A stretch of 64,000 nt of DNA from Brachynemurus nebulosus (GCA_035578155.1 JAPWDM010000022.1:496001-560000); one strand, 5' to 3'. Positions 24,743 through 35,200 are shown, counted from the stretch's first letter. Program-made: numbers and translations. The notes: a model not told the origin generated them from the letters alone.

Positions 24743-24901
24743 ATGTTGGTATTCAAAGACGAAAATGTGGTGCATCCGATCTGTCTACAACTTGCCATCA
24801 AGGTGAGCGGATCGGTGAGAAAGAAGCAACCGACCGCCATTAACAAGAGAGAACAAAAATTTCTTCGACAACTGGGTTTCAAGCTGAAGAAGAAAAAATG
24901 A
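24743..24901 (+). CDS. Small basic ORF of the virus-like cluster (52 aa)
   Basis: The frame starts MLVFKDENVV and ends in a strongly basic tail (FKLKKKK). The middle has RKKQPTAINKREQKFLRQLG. I do not know its function. Its stop TGA overlaps the ATG of the next gene as ATGA (24898-24901), and both run in the same direction, as in compact viral genomes. A basic peptide beside a capsid gene could bind DNA, but that is inference. The start is chosen as the first ATG; the frame is open further upstream to about 24731, where it reaches the inverted segment, so the true start may have been lost. Confidence 0.4.
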   Translation: MLVFKDENVVHPICLQLAIKVSGSVRKKQPTAINKREQKFLRQLGFKLKKKK

Positions 24902-26054
24902 GCAACATATTAAGCATCAATACCGGAATCGATTTGTATGAGAACATTTCAAACATCGAGTATCACTGCTATTCGCCGTTTCTAAATGCGTTTGGCAACA
25001 GCGACGAAATTCGAATCTATTGTCAAAATCAAGATCTGATCCTGCTGCCGCACGATAGTTGTGAAAAAAGAATGAAAAAACAGTATCGACTACAGCGGAA
25101 TTATTCAACAGTTCATTGGTGTACCTGTTTGAAGAAATACGATATGAACTGAACGATGTGGAAATCGATCAATGCAAGTACGTTGGACCGACGACAAAAT
25201 TAATCAATTATTTGGCATTAAACAAAAATGAAAGCAAACTACTCTACAACGGTGGCTGGTGTCCAGGTGAAACAATTAAAGTAACGGAATAAGGCTACTT
25301 CAATTTCTATCTACCATTGGCGCGGATGTTTGGATTTCTTAACCAATACAAGAAAGTTATCATCAATGCGAAACATCAACTAATCCTGACTCGGGCTCGG
25401 ACGGATCACGATGCAGTTATATCACCAACGGATGACGTCACTTTCCATATACATAAAATTCAATGGATGGTTCCACACGTTACGGTTGCAGATGAATAGA
25501 AATTGAAGTTGTTGAAATATGTGGAAAATAGTCGATATATTACAATTGCTTTTCGATCATGGGGTATGCATATACAACCAACGATTCCGACGGCCAGACA
25601 AAACATTTGGGCGGTGAAAACATCGACTCAGCTGGAGAAGCCGCGTTACATTATATCCGTTTTAAAAACGGATCGACGAAATGAAAAAGATAAAGATTCC
25701 AGTATTTTTGATCACTGCGAACTTTCTGATGTTAAAGTTTATTTAAATTCTGCGAAATACCCGTACATGGATTGGAATTTGGATTTCAGTAATGATAAAT
25801 ATGCAGTAGCATATCAAATGTATTCGAAATTTCAACAAACATATTATGATTGTATGAGGAATGAACCACTTTTAAGTAAAACACAATTCAAGAATATCGC
25901 TCCAATCATATTCATCGATTGTTCTCATCAAAACGAATCATTGAAAAGTGGACCGGTGGATATTCGAATTGAATTTAAAACGTTGAAGGAAGCGCCAGCC
26001 AATACGTCAGCATTCTGTCTTCTACTACATAATCATGTGGTTCAATATACATAA
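24898..26054 (+). pseudogene. Virus-like capsid protein gene (double jelly-roll type, inferred), broken
   Basis: The gene spans about 385 codons. The first part (24898 to about 25110) reads IEYHCYSPFLN and EIRIYCQNQDLILLP. After a frameshift the frame continues with LFEEIRYELN, NFYLPLARMFGFL, KIQWMVPHVTVADE and, from 25503, AFRSWGMHIQP, QLEKPRYIISVL, AVAYQMYSKFQ and PIIFIDCSHQNESLKSG. In-frame stops are TAA at 25290-25292 and TAG at 25497-25499. This protein family recurs in insect genomes and looks like a viral structural protein built mainly of beta strands; the double jelly-roll fold and a Polinton/adintovirus-like origin are inferences. It lies between the small basic ORF (overlap ATGA) and the exonuclease-like gene. 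The copy is decayed and would not give a full protein. Confidence 0.55.
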
Positions 26055-26083
26055 TCCATTGACGAATATTGTTACAAGATATG

Positions 26084-26120
26084 TATAAAAACACCGCAAT
26101 CCGATTATAAATCAACCAGT
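26084..26120 (+). promoter_or_regulatory. TATA box and initiator-like site
   Basis: TATAAAA at 26084-26090 is followed about 28 bp later by ATCAACCAGTTTC, close to an arthropod initiator. The ATG of the exonuclease-like gene is 25-30 bp downstream. The spacing fits an RNA polymerase II core promoter in the 86-bp gap between the capsid-like and exonuclease-like genes. Confidence 0.5.
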
Positions 26121-26140
26121 TTCACTCTAAACAACGCACA

Positions 26141-26653
26141 ATGAAGACCGACGCAGCAATTGTTGACTTCCAAGGATTTCCAAATGCAAAAAATGGAAAA
26201 TTCTACATAAAGGAATTGGCTGTGTTGAAATTCGATTCTTCCGAAGAAAATTATGGTGAAGATTATATACTACAACACTATGTATTCAAATCACCAATAC
26301 CGTTTTGTGGATTAAGTGACAAAGATCAGCGCACAGCTCGTTGATTGCGGAAAAATCATCATGAGTTCTCCTGAATGGATGGAAGTATTGAATACGCGGA
26401 ACTACAATACATATTAATAAACAATCTACATGGAACTCGAACCATCTATACGAAAGGAGAAGAAAAAGTGCGGTATTTGAAACGACTACTACCATCAGGG
26501 TCCATCATGAACTTTGAAGAAGTAGCAATTTGTCCCAAGTTGCGAATCATAACATCGACATACACTAGCCCTCGATGCGGCCATCATTCTGGAGCAACTT
26601 GCGCCATGGAAAATGTTATATCCATGTACAAATATTATTGTAATAACATTTAA
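26141..26653 (+). pseudogene. Virus-like exonuclease/RNase-H-fold-like gene, two stops
   Basis: The frame from ATG 26141 reads AAIVDFQGFPN, then YIKELAVLKF and LQHYVFKSPIPFCGL. It meets TGA at 26342-26344 and again at 26372-26374, and continues in the same frame with IYTKGEEKVRYL, MNFEEVAICPKL and CGHHSGATCAMENV to 26653. The D-x-x-G start and KELA strand suggest a DEDD exonuclease or RNase-H-like fold, and the C/H-rich end may bind metal; both are inferences. I recognise it as an ORF that recurs in insect genomes, often near the capsid-like gene. The total of about 170 codons looks complete apart from the stops. AATAAA signals follow at 26681-26699. Confidence 0.5.
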
Positions 26654-26693
26654 ATATTTATTGTAAAGTATTTATTTTAAATAAATTTATTAA

Positions 26694-26699
26694 AATAAA
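26694..26699 (+). terminator. Polyadenylation signal candidate
   Basis: AATAAA about 40 bp after the exonuclease-like stop codon; a second AAATAAAT lies at 26680-26687. Confidence 0.4.
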
Positions 26700-26734
26700 A
26701 AAATGTGTTTTTATTTAGAGGAAAACCTGTATAA

Positions 26735-26885
26735 ACCTGTTTTCAGATAAAAATATACAATCATATGATAAAATTCATTTTTGCCTATTAGACAGAAATC
26801 TCCGTTACTAAAATCAGTATACCTCCTAATGACGTCAGCTGACAATTTATACGAGGTTAAAACTGTTTTCAGATAAAAATATATT
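26735..26885. repeat. Direct repeat of a 22-bp motif
   Basis: CTGTTTTCAGATAAAAATAT occurs near 26738 and again near 26863, about 125 bp apart, suggesting a decayed tandem unit. Confidence 0.5.
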
Positions 26886-26944
26886 AAAATTATCAATCAA
26901 GGTACAGAGTTCGCGGTGGTTTAGACTAGCAACGCTATCTTTTA

Positions 26945-27388
26945 ACTATCATAAAGGATTTTCGGCGCCATCTGTTGACAATTTTTCAAACTTACGCACA
27001 GGGATCGTTAGTATCCGGACGAGTAGCGCCATGTAGTAGTGAAAACTTGGAATTTAAAGAGTTCAAAGGTGGCTGCGCCATCTGTTGACAATTTCTCAGA
27101 CTTACGCATAGGGATCGCTAGTATCCTGACTACGAGCGCCATCTAGTAGTGAAAACTTAGAATTTACAGAGCTCAAAGTTGGCTGGGCCATCTATTAGGG
27201 AAATTTTGAATTCTTAGGTTCGGTTAGGTTAGGTTGGGTTAGTATAAAGACTACGAGGGCCATCTAGTAGTGAAAACTTGGAATTTACAGAGCTCAAAGG
27301 TGGCTGCGCCATCTGTTGACAATTTCTCAAACTTACGCACAGGGATCGCTAGTATCCAGACTACGAGCACCATCTAATAGTGAGAACA
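26945..27388. repeat. ~110-bp tandem repeat, four imperfect units
   Basis: The marker GCGCCATCTGTTGACAATTT recurs at about 26965, 27075 and 27305, and a diverged unit (GGGCCATCTATTAGGG) lies at 27185. Each unit also carries ACTACGAGCGCCATCTAGTAGTG and CTTACGCACAGGGATCG. Spacings are 110, 110 and 121 bp. The third unit contains a TTAGGTTAGG-like insertion at 27214-27242. Confidence 0.8.
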
Positions 27389-27391
27389 AAT

Positions 27392-27421
27392 ATGTCTGAT
27401 ATATATATATAAATATATATA

Positions 27422-27477
<56 letters not shown>

Positions 27478-27480
27478 CAT
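27392..27480. repeat. (TA)n tract bracketed by ATGTCTGAT / ATCAGACAT
   Basis: A 75-bp TA run is flanked by a perfect 9-bp inverted pair (27392-27400 and 27472-27480). The right flank is homologous to the TA tract boundary at 29908 and to sequence near 30213. Confidence 0.85.
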
Positions 27481-27976
27481 TTTTTTTCTAGAAAATCGTG
27501 TTCTACGGATCCGAAAACGGATAGCACCCCTACTCTCGCCTCTCGCCGTTCTTATCGTATAGGCTGTATAAGTCTAATTTTTTCAAGCAAAAATTCGACT
27601 AATAAAAAGACAGATCCGCTATTCCAATACAGCATATTTACAACTCATACAACTGAAAAATTTCTTATATCCACAGTATTTTGCACGAAAATTCTGACCA
27701 GGATACTGAGAAATTGACTGGGACCGAGTACGATCTCACTTACAATGTTAACTGAATTAATTGATACAACCCCAAATTAAATAAAACATGTACTTTATTT
27801 TATTTATTATATTTGAGTTAATTACTATGACAAACGATGATTTAATGGAAATATAATTTTTTTATATTTTTTAAGTGTTTTGGTTTGATAGGAGAATGAT
27901 GCAAAGTTCGGGAGACAAAATTCAATAGAATATTTCTTAAAGAAAATATAAAAAATTTCAAAAATTATTTATACAG
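27481..27976. other. Repeat-related spacer
   Basis: 27481-27610 (GTGTTCTACGGATCCGAAAACGGATAGC and following) is a third copy of the sequence at the core of the 28-31 kb palindrome. The rest (27611-27976) is AT-rich with nothing recognised. Confidence 0.55.
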
Positions 27977-29836
27977 TAAAAAACGCCGTGAGCAGCGGGG
28001 CCCCATCACGGTAGTCGAATTTTCCCCTTCATCTTCGGTATTGAATGTTTACAAGCGAAATGTGATTGAAAGTCTACAACCGAATTGTTATTTTGTTGGT
28101 TTCAAAACTGGTCATGAGTGTTCGGCTGAGCGAGGCTTTAAAAAAAGGTTTTAAGTATTTAAGGGCTGTATCTCAGTAAATTTCAATTTTGTGCCGAAAA
28201 TAGGTAGCAGAACAAAAACCAACACAATTCGTACGAGGGCATTCCTGCCCATGTTTATCCGCTAATTGCCTTTATGTTTTAGTTTTAAATATTAAAAAAG
28301 GACCTTAAATAGTAAACTGGAAGGCCTTTATAAAGATACTTTTTCTTTCAAAAAAAAAATAAAAAATTATTTCTTCGGTATTGAGTGTCTACAAGCGAAA
28401 TATAATTGAAAGTCCACAAGCGATTTGTAATTTTGGTGGTTTCAAAACTGATAATGAGTGTCCGGTTGATCGGGGCTTTATAAAAAAATTTTAAGTTTTT
28501 AAGGGCTGAATCTCAGTAAATTTCAATTTTGTGCCGATAGAAGTTAACAGGGAAAAAGCCAACACAATTCGTACGAGGGCATTTCTATCCATGCTTATCC
28601 ACCAATTGCCTTTGTGTTTTACTTTTAAATATTAAAAAAGGAACTTAAATAGTAAACTGGAAGGCTTTTATGAAGATATTTTTTCTTTCCAAAAAAATCC
28701 AAAATTTCTATTTTATAAATAATAAAAATCCAAAATTCCTAAATAATAATTAAATAAATAAATAAACAGTGACTTTAATAACATTTGCAAATTACTTAAT
28801 ATGTATGTATTTCATTTGTTAAAAAATTGTATTCACTTTTTTTTAAATTTTTTAAAATTACTATTCGCCTACTTGTATTTAGAATAAACATAATGCATTT
28901 GAAACACATTTAACAATAGCATTCAATTCCGATGTAAAAATGGGAGAAGTGGGGGGAAAAGTGATGCGGACTCCCTACAAGGTACTAGCTGGATACTAAC
29001 TGAATACACGTACAAAATTTCAGCCCTCTAGGTTTCCATATGGAGTCTCTAGACGTGTTAGAAAACAAGCAAAAAAATTAAGGAAATATTGGCGTCAAAA
29101 TCGTGGGGGTAAGGGTTAAAAGTTGAAACCTCCAAAAAACAGTGTCTGGCTTTTAGCTTAACCTGTACACCAAATTTCAGCCCTCTAGGTTTATTTGGGG
29201 AGATTTTGACCCGAACGAAACTGTTAAAAAACAAGAAAAATCATGTTCTTTTGGGTATAAAAATGGTGGGGGTAGGGGTTCAAAGTCGAGACCCCCAAAA
29301 GGCACCCCCTTGATACTAACTCAATCCGAATACAAAATTTCAGCCCTCTAGGTTTATTCGGGTGACCTGTGCGAGTGGTACAAACTTCGAAAACGTCGAA
29401 AATGCATGAAATTGTAGCTTAAAAATGAGGGGGGTGGGGGTAAAATATTAAAACCTCCAAAAAGCACAACCTAGGTACGAACTTTATCAACACACCAAAT
29501 TTCAACCCTCTACGTTAATTCTGGGGGGCTGGGGGCCTGTTAGATCCAGCGAAAATCGTTTTTCCCCCCTCTACTCCCACCATATCATCCTAGGAAGCTG
29601 AATTTTGGATATGTTGTAGATAATTGACCGAAACATTATTTAAAACCGGTTTGGAAAAGTTTTATTGCTTTTCCGCCCCCCACCACCCCCTTAAAGGTCG
29701 GGTCCGAAAAAAAATTTGCCCAAAATTTGACCCCACTTTGATAGTATTGTTGTGCATCGGAATAAGCCCCACTTACCAAATTTCATCTCTTAACTTCCAT
29801 AGGGGGGCCCTACACATATTAAAAGGTTGCGGGAAA

Positions 29837-29914
<78 letters not shown>

Positions 29915-31640
29915 CATCTTTTTTTTTTACATAATCGTGTTCTACGGGTCCGAAAACGGATAGCGCCCCTGGTCTCGCCTCTCGCAGCTCTTATCGTATA
30001 GACTGTATAAGTCTAATTTTTCGGAGAAAATTCGACTAATAAAAAAGTACCAATATTATAGATTACTACTGCAGTGTAAATTTTTTAGTCGAATTTTCTC
30101 CGAAAAATTAGACTTATACAGTCTATACGATAAGAGCTGCGAGAGGCGAGAGTAGGGGCGCTATCCGTTTTCGGACCCGTAGAACACGAATATGTAGAAA
30201 AAAAAATGTCTGAGGCACCTCATACTATCAAAGTGGGGTCAAATTTTGGGCAAATTTTTTTTCTGACCCGACCTTTAAGGGGGTGGTGGGGGCCGGAAAA
30301 GCAATAAAACTTTTTCAAACCGGTTTTAAATAATGTTTCGGTCAATTATCTACAACATATCCAAAATTCAGCTTCCTCGGATGATATGGTGGGAGTAGAG
30401 GGGGGAAAAAAAAATTTTCGCTGGATCTAACAGGCCCCCAGCCCCCCAGAATTAACGTAGAGGGTTGAAATTTGGTGTGTTGATAAAGTTCGTACCTAGG
30501 TTGTGCTTTTTGGAGGTTTTAATATTTTACCCCCACCCCCCTCATTTTTAAGCTACAATTTCATGCATTTTCGACGTTTTCGAAGTCTGTACCACTCGCA
30601 CAGGTCACCCGAAGAAACCTAGAGGGCTGAAATTTTGTATTCGGATTGAGTTAGTATCAAGGGGGTGCCTATTGGGGGTCTCGACTTTTAACCCCTACCC
30701 CCACCATTTTTATACCCAAAAGAACATGATTTTTCTTGTTTTTTAACAGTTTTGTTCGGGTCAAAATCTCCCCAAATAAACCTAGAGGGCTGAAATTTGG
30801 TGTACAGGTTAAGCTAATAGCCAGACACTGTTTTTTGGAGGTTTCAACTTTTAACCCTTACCCCCACGATTTTTACGCCAATATTTCCTTAATTTTTTTG
30901 CTTGTTTTCTAACACGTCTAGAGACTCCATAAGGAAACCTAGAGGGCTGAAATTTTGTACGTGTATTCAGTTAGTATCCAGCTAATACCTTGTAGGGAGT
31001 CCGCATCACTTTTCCCCCCACTTCTCCCATTTTTACATCGGAATTGAATGCTATTGTTAAATGTGTTTTAAAAGCATTATGTTTATTCTAAATACAAGTA
31101 GGCGAATAGTAATTTTAAAAAATTTAAAAAAAAGTGAACTTACTTTTATGACAAATGAAATACATACATATTAAGTAATTTAAAAATGTTATTAAAGTCA
31201 CTGTTTATTTATAAATTAGGAATTTTGGATTTTTAGTATTTATAAAATAGAAATTTTGGATTTTTTTGGAAAGAAAAAATATCTTTATAAAGGCCTTCCA
31301 GTTTACTATTGAAGGTCCTTTTTTAATATTTAAAACTAAAACATAAAGGGAATTAGCGGATAAACATGGGCAGGAATGTCCTCGTACGAATTGTGTTGGC
31401 TTTTTTTCTGCTACCTGTTTTCGGCACAAAATTGAAATTTACTGAGATACAGCCCTTAAATACTTAAAACCTTTTTTTAAAGCCTCGATCAGCCGAACAC
31501 TCATCACCAGTTTTGAAACCAACAAAATGACAATTCGGTTGTAGACTTTCAATCACATTTCGCTTGTAGACATTCAATACCGAAGATGAAGGGGAAAATT
31601 CGACTACCGTGATGGGGCCCCGCTGCTCACGGCGTTTTTT
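27977..31640. mobile_element. 3.7-kb palindromic element
   Basis: The outer ends read ACGCCGTGAGCAGCGGGGCC and its complement, and the centre is at about 30050-30078. The right arm is about 1.56 kb. The left arm is about 2.07 kb because it holds a duplicated ~340-bp unit (28020-28360 and 28370-28700) and a TA tract. Inside each arm a ~160-bp unit with 'AAATTTCAGCCCTCTAGG' repeats at least four times (29014, 29172, 29331 and 29495 on the left). No transposase is visible. It could be a foldback transposon or an inverted duplication. Confidence 0.8.
29845..29910. repeat. (TA)n tract in left palindrome arm
   Basis: About 66 bp of TA repeat followed by CAGACATC; absent from the right arm, so it arose or was captured after duplication. 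Confidence 0.9.
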
Positions 31641-31673
31641 ATATCGTCGAAGCTCGGCTTTCTTCGACGATAT
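31641..31673. other. Perfect hairpin at the palindrome's right border
   Basis: ATATCGTCGAAG and CTTCGACGATAT (12-bp arms, 9-nt loop) start immediately after the last base shared by the two palindrome arms. It could be a terminal structure of the element. Confidence 0.65.
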
Positions 31674-32560
31674 ATTAATTTACTTGTGTGACCAAAGGAT
31701 TATTACCATTATTATTATTATCTTTCGATTACTTCATTTGCGTTTCTATGAAAATTTATTCTCTCTTTGGTGGGGCTATTTTTAAAACAGAAAAAAAAAC
31801 TATTAATGAAATTTTTTAACCAAAACAGATAGTTTGACATTCAAATAGTCGTACTATTATTAAATTTAAGGCTAACTTAACAACCAGAGACAAGAAAACA
31901 CACGAATAACATTAAAAAATTTCCCACGTCCCTGTGTACAAATATATGTATTATACTGATGTTGAAAGCGTAGTTTACACGATACAATAATTTTTTCTTA
32001 CTGTCTCATAATTAGAAGATCTTTAAATTTGATACTGAACAATATTAATTTCCTATAATAGCTTTGAGGACATTTAATAGCAAATTAAATATATTTTTTT
32101 ATTCATTTTGCATGTTCAAAAGCTAATTTATTGGAATTTATAACTTAGTAAGTTGTAATTGACTATTAAATGATGTGTCAAGTTTACACATGTAAACTGA
32201 ACTATACATATTTTGTTTTCAGAATAGCTAGTGTCATCTCTGTTCGAATTTATAAACTATAATACCGGCCATTTCAAAAGATTAACATAATTTTTTGTAT
32301 TTTTTCAAATAAATTTATATTTTACAGTTAATTACGGGTAAATTGACTACACTGAGAGAAAAATGGCAACTTAAAAATAAATACGGTCATTATTATTTCA
32401 ATAATGTCCAACTTAACAAAAAAAATGATATTGGAAATCCTTATTTTAATATTTTGAATTAATGTTGTTTTCATATACTTTGTGCACACGATATGAAATC
32501 AATATTGTTTTTACGTTGAACAACATTATTTCAAGCTTTTTACAATATTAACTCGGAAGG
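31674..32560. other. Intergenic / possible promoter-proximal region
   Basis: AT-rich with many AATATTG and CAATATT motifs at 32370-32640. A strong splice-donor-like GGAAGGTAAGTTT is at 32555-32566. No ORF is recognised. Confidence 0.3.
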
Positions 32561-32827
32561 TAAGTTTCCAGCATATTAAATCAATAAAAAACGTTATTAA
32601 ATCAATAAGAAAGATTGTCAAATCAATATGGCGTCATTTTAATCTGAAATGGAAACAATTTAAACACATTCATTCGCTATACATAACAATACTCATACCT
32701 AAACAAACTGAATTTCACAGTTGGTAAGTTGTGTTCAGATACTAAATTTTTTGTGTGAAAAAATGTCGGGAATTAAAAGTGATTTATAATTAAAGTTAAT
32801 CGATGGTGTGATAGTGTGGTGAAATAG

Positions 32828-32951
32828 TTAATTTGTGGTGAAATAGTTGATTTTATTTCAAATCAGTTAAATGAAAAGGACGAAGACGCCGAAAAATTAA
32901 CCAAGTGGTTACAGCAGTCTGGCTTGGAAAACATTTTGCCATATTTACAAA
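32828..32951 (+). CDS. Possible exon encoding a SAM-domain-like start
   Basis: One frame is open from a stop at 32825-32827 and encodes DAEKLTKWLQQSGLENILPYL just before a good splice donor (A|GTAAGT at 32952). The WLxxSGLExxLPYL pattern resembles the first helices of a SAM protein-interaction domain. The frame has no obvious ATG, so it would need an upstream exon; donor-like GTAAGT sites at 32560 and near 32724 are compatible with that. No downstream exon was found. This could also be a fragment of a repeat. Confidence 0.3.
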
Positions 32952-33009
32952 GTAAGTTTTCTTACTTCAATGTTCTTATATGTGCCAAATATTATTTTTT
33001 ATTTGATTT

Positions 33010-33290
33010 AAAATAAATCGTTAGAGAACTTCTGCTAATGCTAGAAACTAGAAATTAAGTTTGAGCGTCCATTGGAACAGATTTATAGCAATTACAACTA
33101 ATTTTTTATATTTTATACAGTTTGAATCTGTTGATTGTTTTGCTAATGTTTGTTCCATAAGAGATGTGAGATCATCGAAATGAAGAAATGAAGCCTACAC
33201 ACATATTCACACACATTACACACATGTAAAATAATCAAAACGAGATGTATGAACTTCTGCTAATGCTAGAAACTAGCGGGTACTCAAAAA
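33010..33290. other. Intergenic with short direct repeat
   Basis: The 24-bp segment containing CTTCTGCTAATGCTAGAAAC occurs near 33028 and 33253. Nothing else recognised. Confidence 0.45.
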
Positions 33291-33727
33291 TATTCACTCA
33301 AACATGTGATAATTAATTTTGAAGCTTCCCGCTCTGTTTTGGATAGAACATGGACGACATGTCACGACTCTATTTATTATAGGGACTCTACTCTAATTTA
33401 GAGTCCCTATAATAAATAGAGTCGTGACATGTCTGCTGAACGCTGATTGGTTCTGGCATTTTGTATCCAAAGTTTTCGTAAAATACATTGGAAATAAATT
33501 AAATGTTAACAAAAATCATTTAGTTTAACTTAGAAAAAATAATTAAATTAAAAATTTTTAATTGTTCATTAATTCATAACTTATTAACAATAATTATGTA
33601 CTCAAAAATATTTACCCAAATATGTGATAATTAATTTTGAAGCTTCCCGCTCTGTTTTGGATACAAAATGGATGACATGTCACGACTCTATTTATTATAG
33701 GGACTCTACTCTAATTTAGAGTATGTG
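33285..33727. mobile_element. MITE family Y, inverted cluster
   Basis: The ~320-bp MITE with TCACGACTCTATTTATTATA ends is present here as inverted pieces, with a perfect-looking palindrome at 33360-33431 centred on ACTCTAATTTAGAGT. A second partial unit follows at 33598-33727. Other copies are at 40757-41055, 41382-41715 and 52120-52500. Confidence 0.7.
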
Positions 33728-33865
33728 GATAAATAACCGCAACCAAATAACCGTGTACAAAATAACTGAATGACAAGATAAACTTAGACAAAATAACTGT
33801 GGACAAAATAACCGAACGACAAAATAACTGTACGACAAAATAACCGAACAATCAAATAAACATCG
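33728..33865. repeat. 16-bp minisatellite
   Basis: About eight imperfect units of AAAATAACTGTACGAC follow each other, with CCG/CTG and GAC/TAC variants. Confidence 0.75.
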
Positions 33866-34079
33866 TTAATTATTCTTTTGAGTTAGGGTACATGCGGCTG
33901 TGATATGATTAAGATTTTTCTTGCTCCCAATATATAAAAGATGGCTAAATTGCAATAGACCTTAGATGTTGGTATTTAAACTATTGCATTTAAAACGAAC
34001 GTTAATGGGTGAAAACTATTGTATTTAAAAAGCTAGGCTTGAGAAACATTAATTTGAAAAATCAAATAGTAGATGATAT

Positions 34080-34325
34080 AATACCCCTGTCGCAGCATTC
34101 TGCATAACATAGCGAATTTCCGTTTATAGAAATTAGTTTTTCTCGGAAACTAATTGACATAGAACAATAGTTTAAAGAGCTTTTTTATGTAATTTTTTCT
34201 CCTCTTTTAAATGGTGTAAAGAAATTTAGCAAAAATTTTTGAATAAGTGGAAATTTTGGCAAAAAACTAATTTTTTACAAGAACAAAAACCATGTTCCTG
34301 GCATCCGACGTGTCTGGCTGAAGAA
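34080..34325 (+). repeat. Dispersed repeat family X, copy 3
   Basis: Direct match to 7291-7525 and inverse match to 16529-16760. It includes GCAGCATTCTGCATAACATAGCG and TTTTTCTCGGAAACTAATT. Confidence 0.7.
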
Positions 34326-34499
34326 CTTATTCAAGGGTTTGGGACTTTCAATGTTTTCAACAAATTTCGTAAATATTAGATACTTCGTTCGAGAGTTATC
34401 GCGCGGACACATATATACATATCGCTCGTTTTCTGTCCCAATCTCTCCAAGTTTTGGACACACAACATAAACGTATTTAAATCTGTGTTTTCATCGCAA

Positions 34500-35200
34500 T
34501 GAACTTAAGATTTATGCTAATTACTAATAAGATATAATATAAAAATCTCATGTCACAATGTTTGTCTAGGATAAACTCTGAAACTACTGAACCGATTTTG
34601 ATGTGAGACGATATTACTTAGTGCGTGTCAAACACGCACTTGACGAATTTTTTTTTATACATTCAGAAAAAATAATTATTTAGTCTGCTATGTTTTACTT
34701 TGGAGAGGAGACATACTAGGAGACTGAGAATTTTACATTTTAAGTGTCATTTTTTATAAAAAATATATTTCGAAACCGGGTTATTTTGAGTGACCGGTTA
34801 GATGCAGTAATCGTTTACAGTTTCCATCTAGAAAAAATGTATTTTTCAAAATATTAATATACAAAATGCGTTGGGTCTTCCAAAATTCCATAGTTTGAAG
34901 AACTACCCATATATCAACGAATATATCCTTAAAACATTAAAACATTCCATATAGTAGTTTTCTTTAAAAAAATTCCCAAAAATCACCTTTTTCAGGCGGT
35001 CACACTAGTGGTCCCCCTTAAATTATTAAAATTGAAAATTTTCTAAGTACTAATTTGTGCACAATATTTTTGGTTAACCTGTCTTTTGCTAACACGAATA
35101 GATTCGATGATTTTCCCACACGTGAGCAGGCGACATATAGTTGCCCATGAGAGAAACACGTATTTTCCAAGTCCAAACCGCAAATGGACATTGTTTAACC
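34500..35200 (-). mobile_element. Helitron remnant
   Basis: A minus-strand helicase C-terminus at 35042-35190 is followed by a likely 3' region. The 34555-34640 part (TGTCACAATGTTTGTCTAGG, then GAAACTACTGAACCGATTTT) has relatives at 35520-35580 and 52037-52110. It is degraded and has no recognised ends. Confidence 0.5.
35042..35190 (-). pseudogene. Helitron helicase C-terminal fragment
   Basis: The minus strand encodes LENTCFSHGQLYVACSRVG followed by SSNLFVLAKD and LTKNIVHK. This is the well-conserved end of Pif1-type Helitron helicases, which unwind DNA during rolling-circle transposition. Only about 50 codons remain. I saw no Rep endonuclease domain in the window. Confidence 0.7.

Noticed and set aside
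24743..26653. Bacterial operon or contamination
   Set aside because: The ATGA overlap is bacterial in style, but the flanks are insect-type repeats, a eukaryotic TATA promoter is present and codon use is AT-rich like the surroundings.
27214..27242. Telomere repeat array
   Set aside because: Only about 29 bp of degenerate TTAGG; too short for an interstitial telomere, kept only as a remark.
33728..33865. CRISPR-like array
   Set aside because: Contiguous 16-bp tandem units without unique spacers, in a eukaryotic context.
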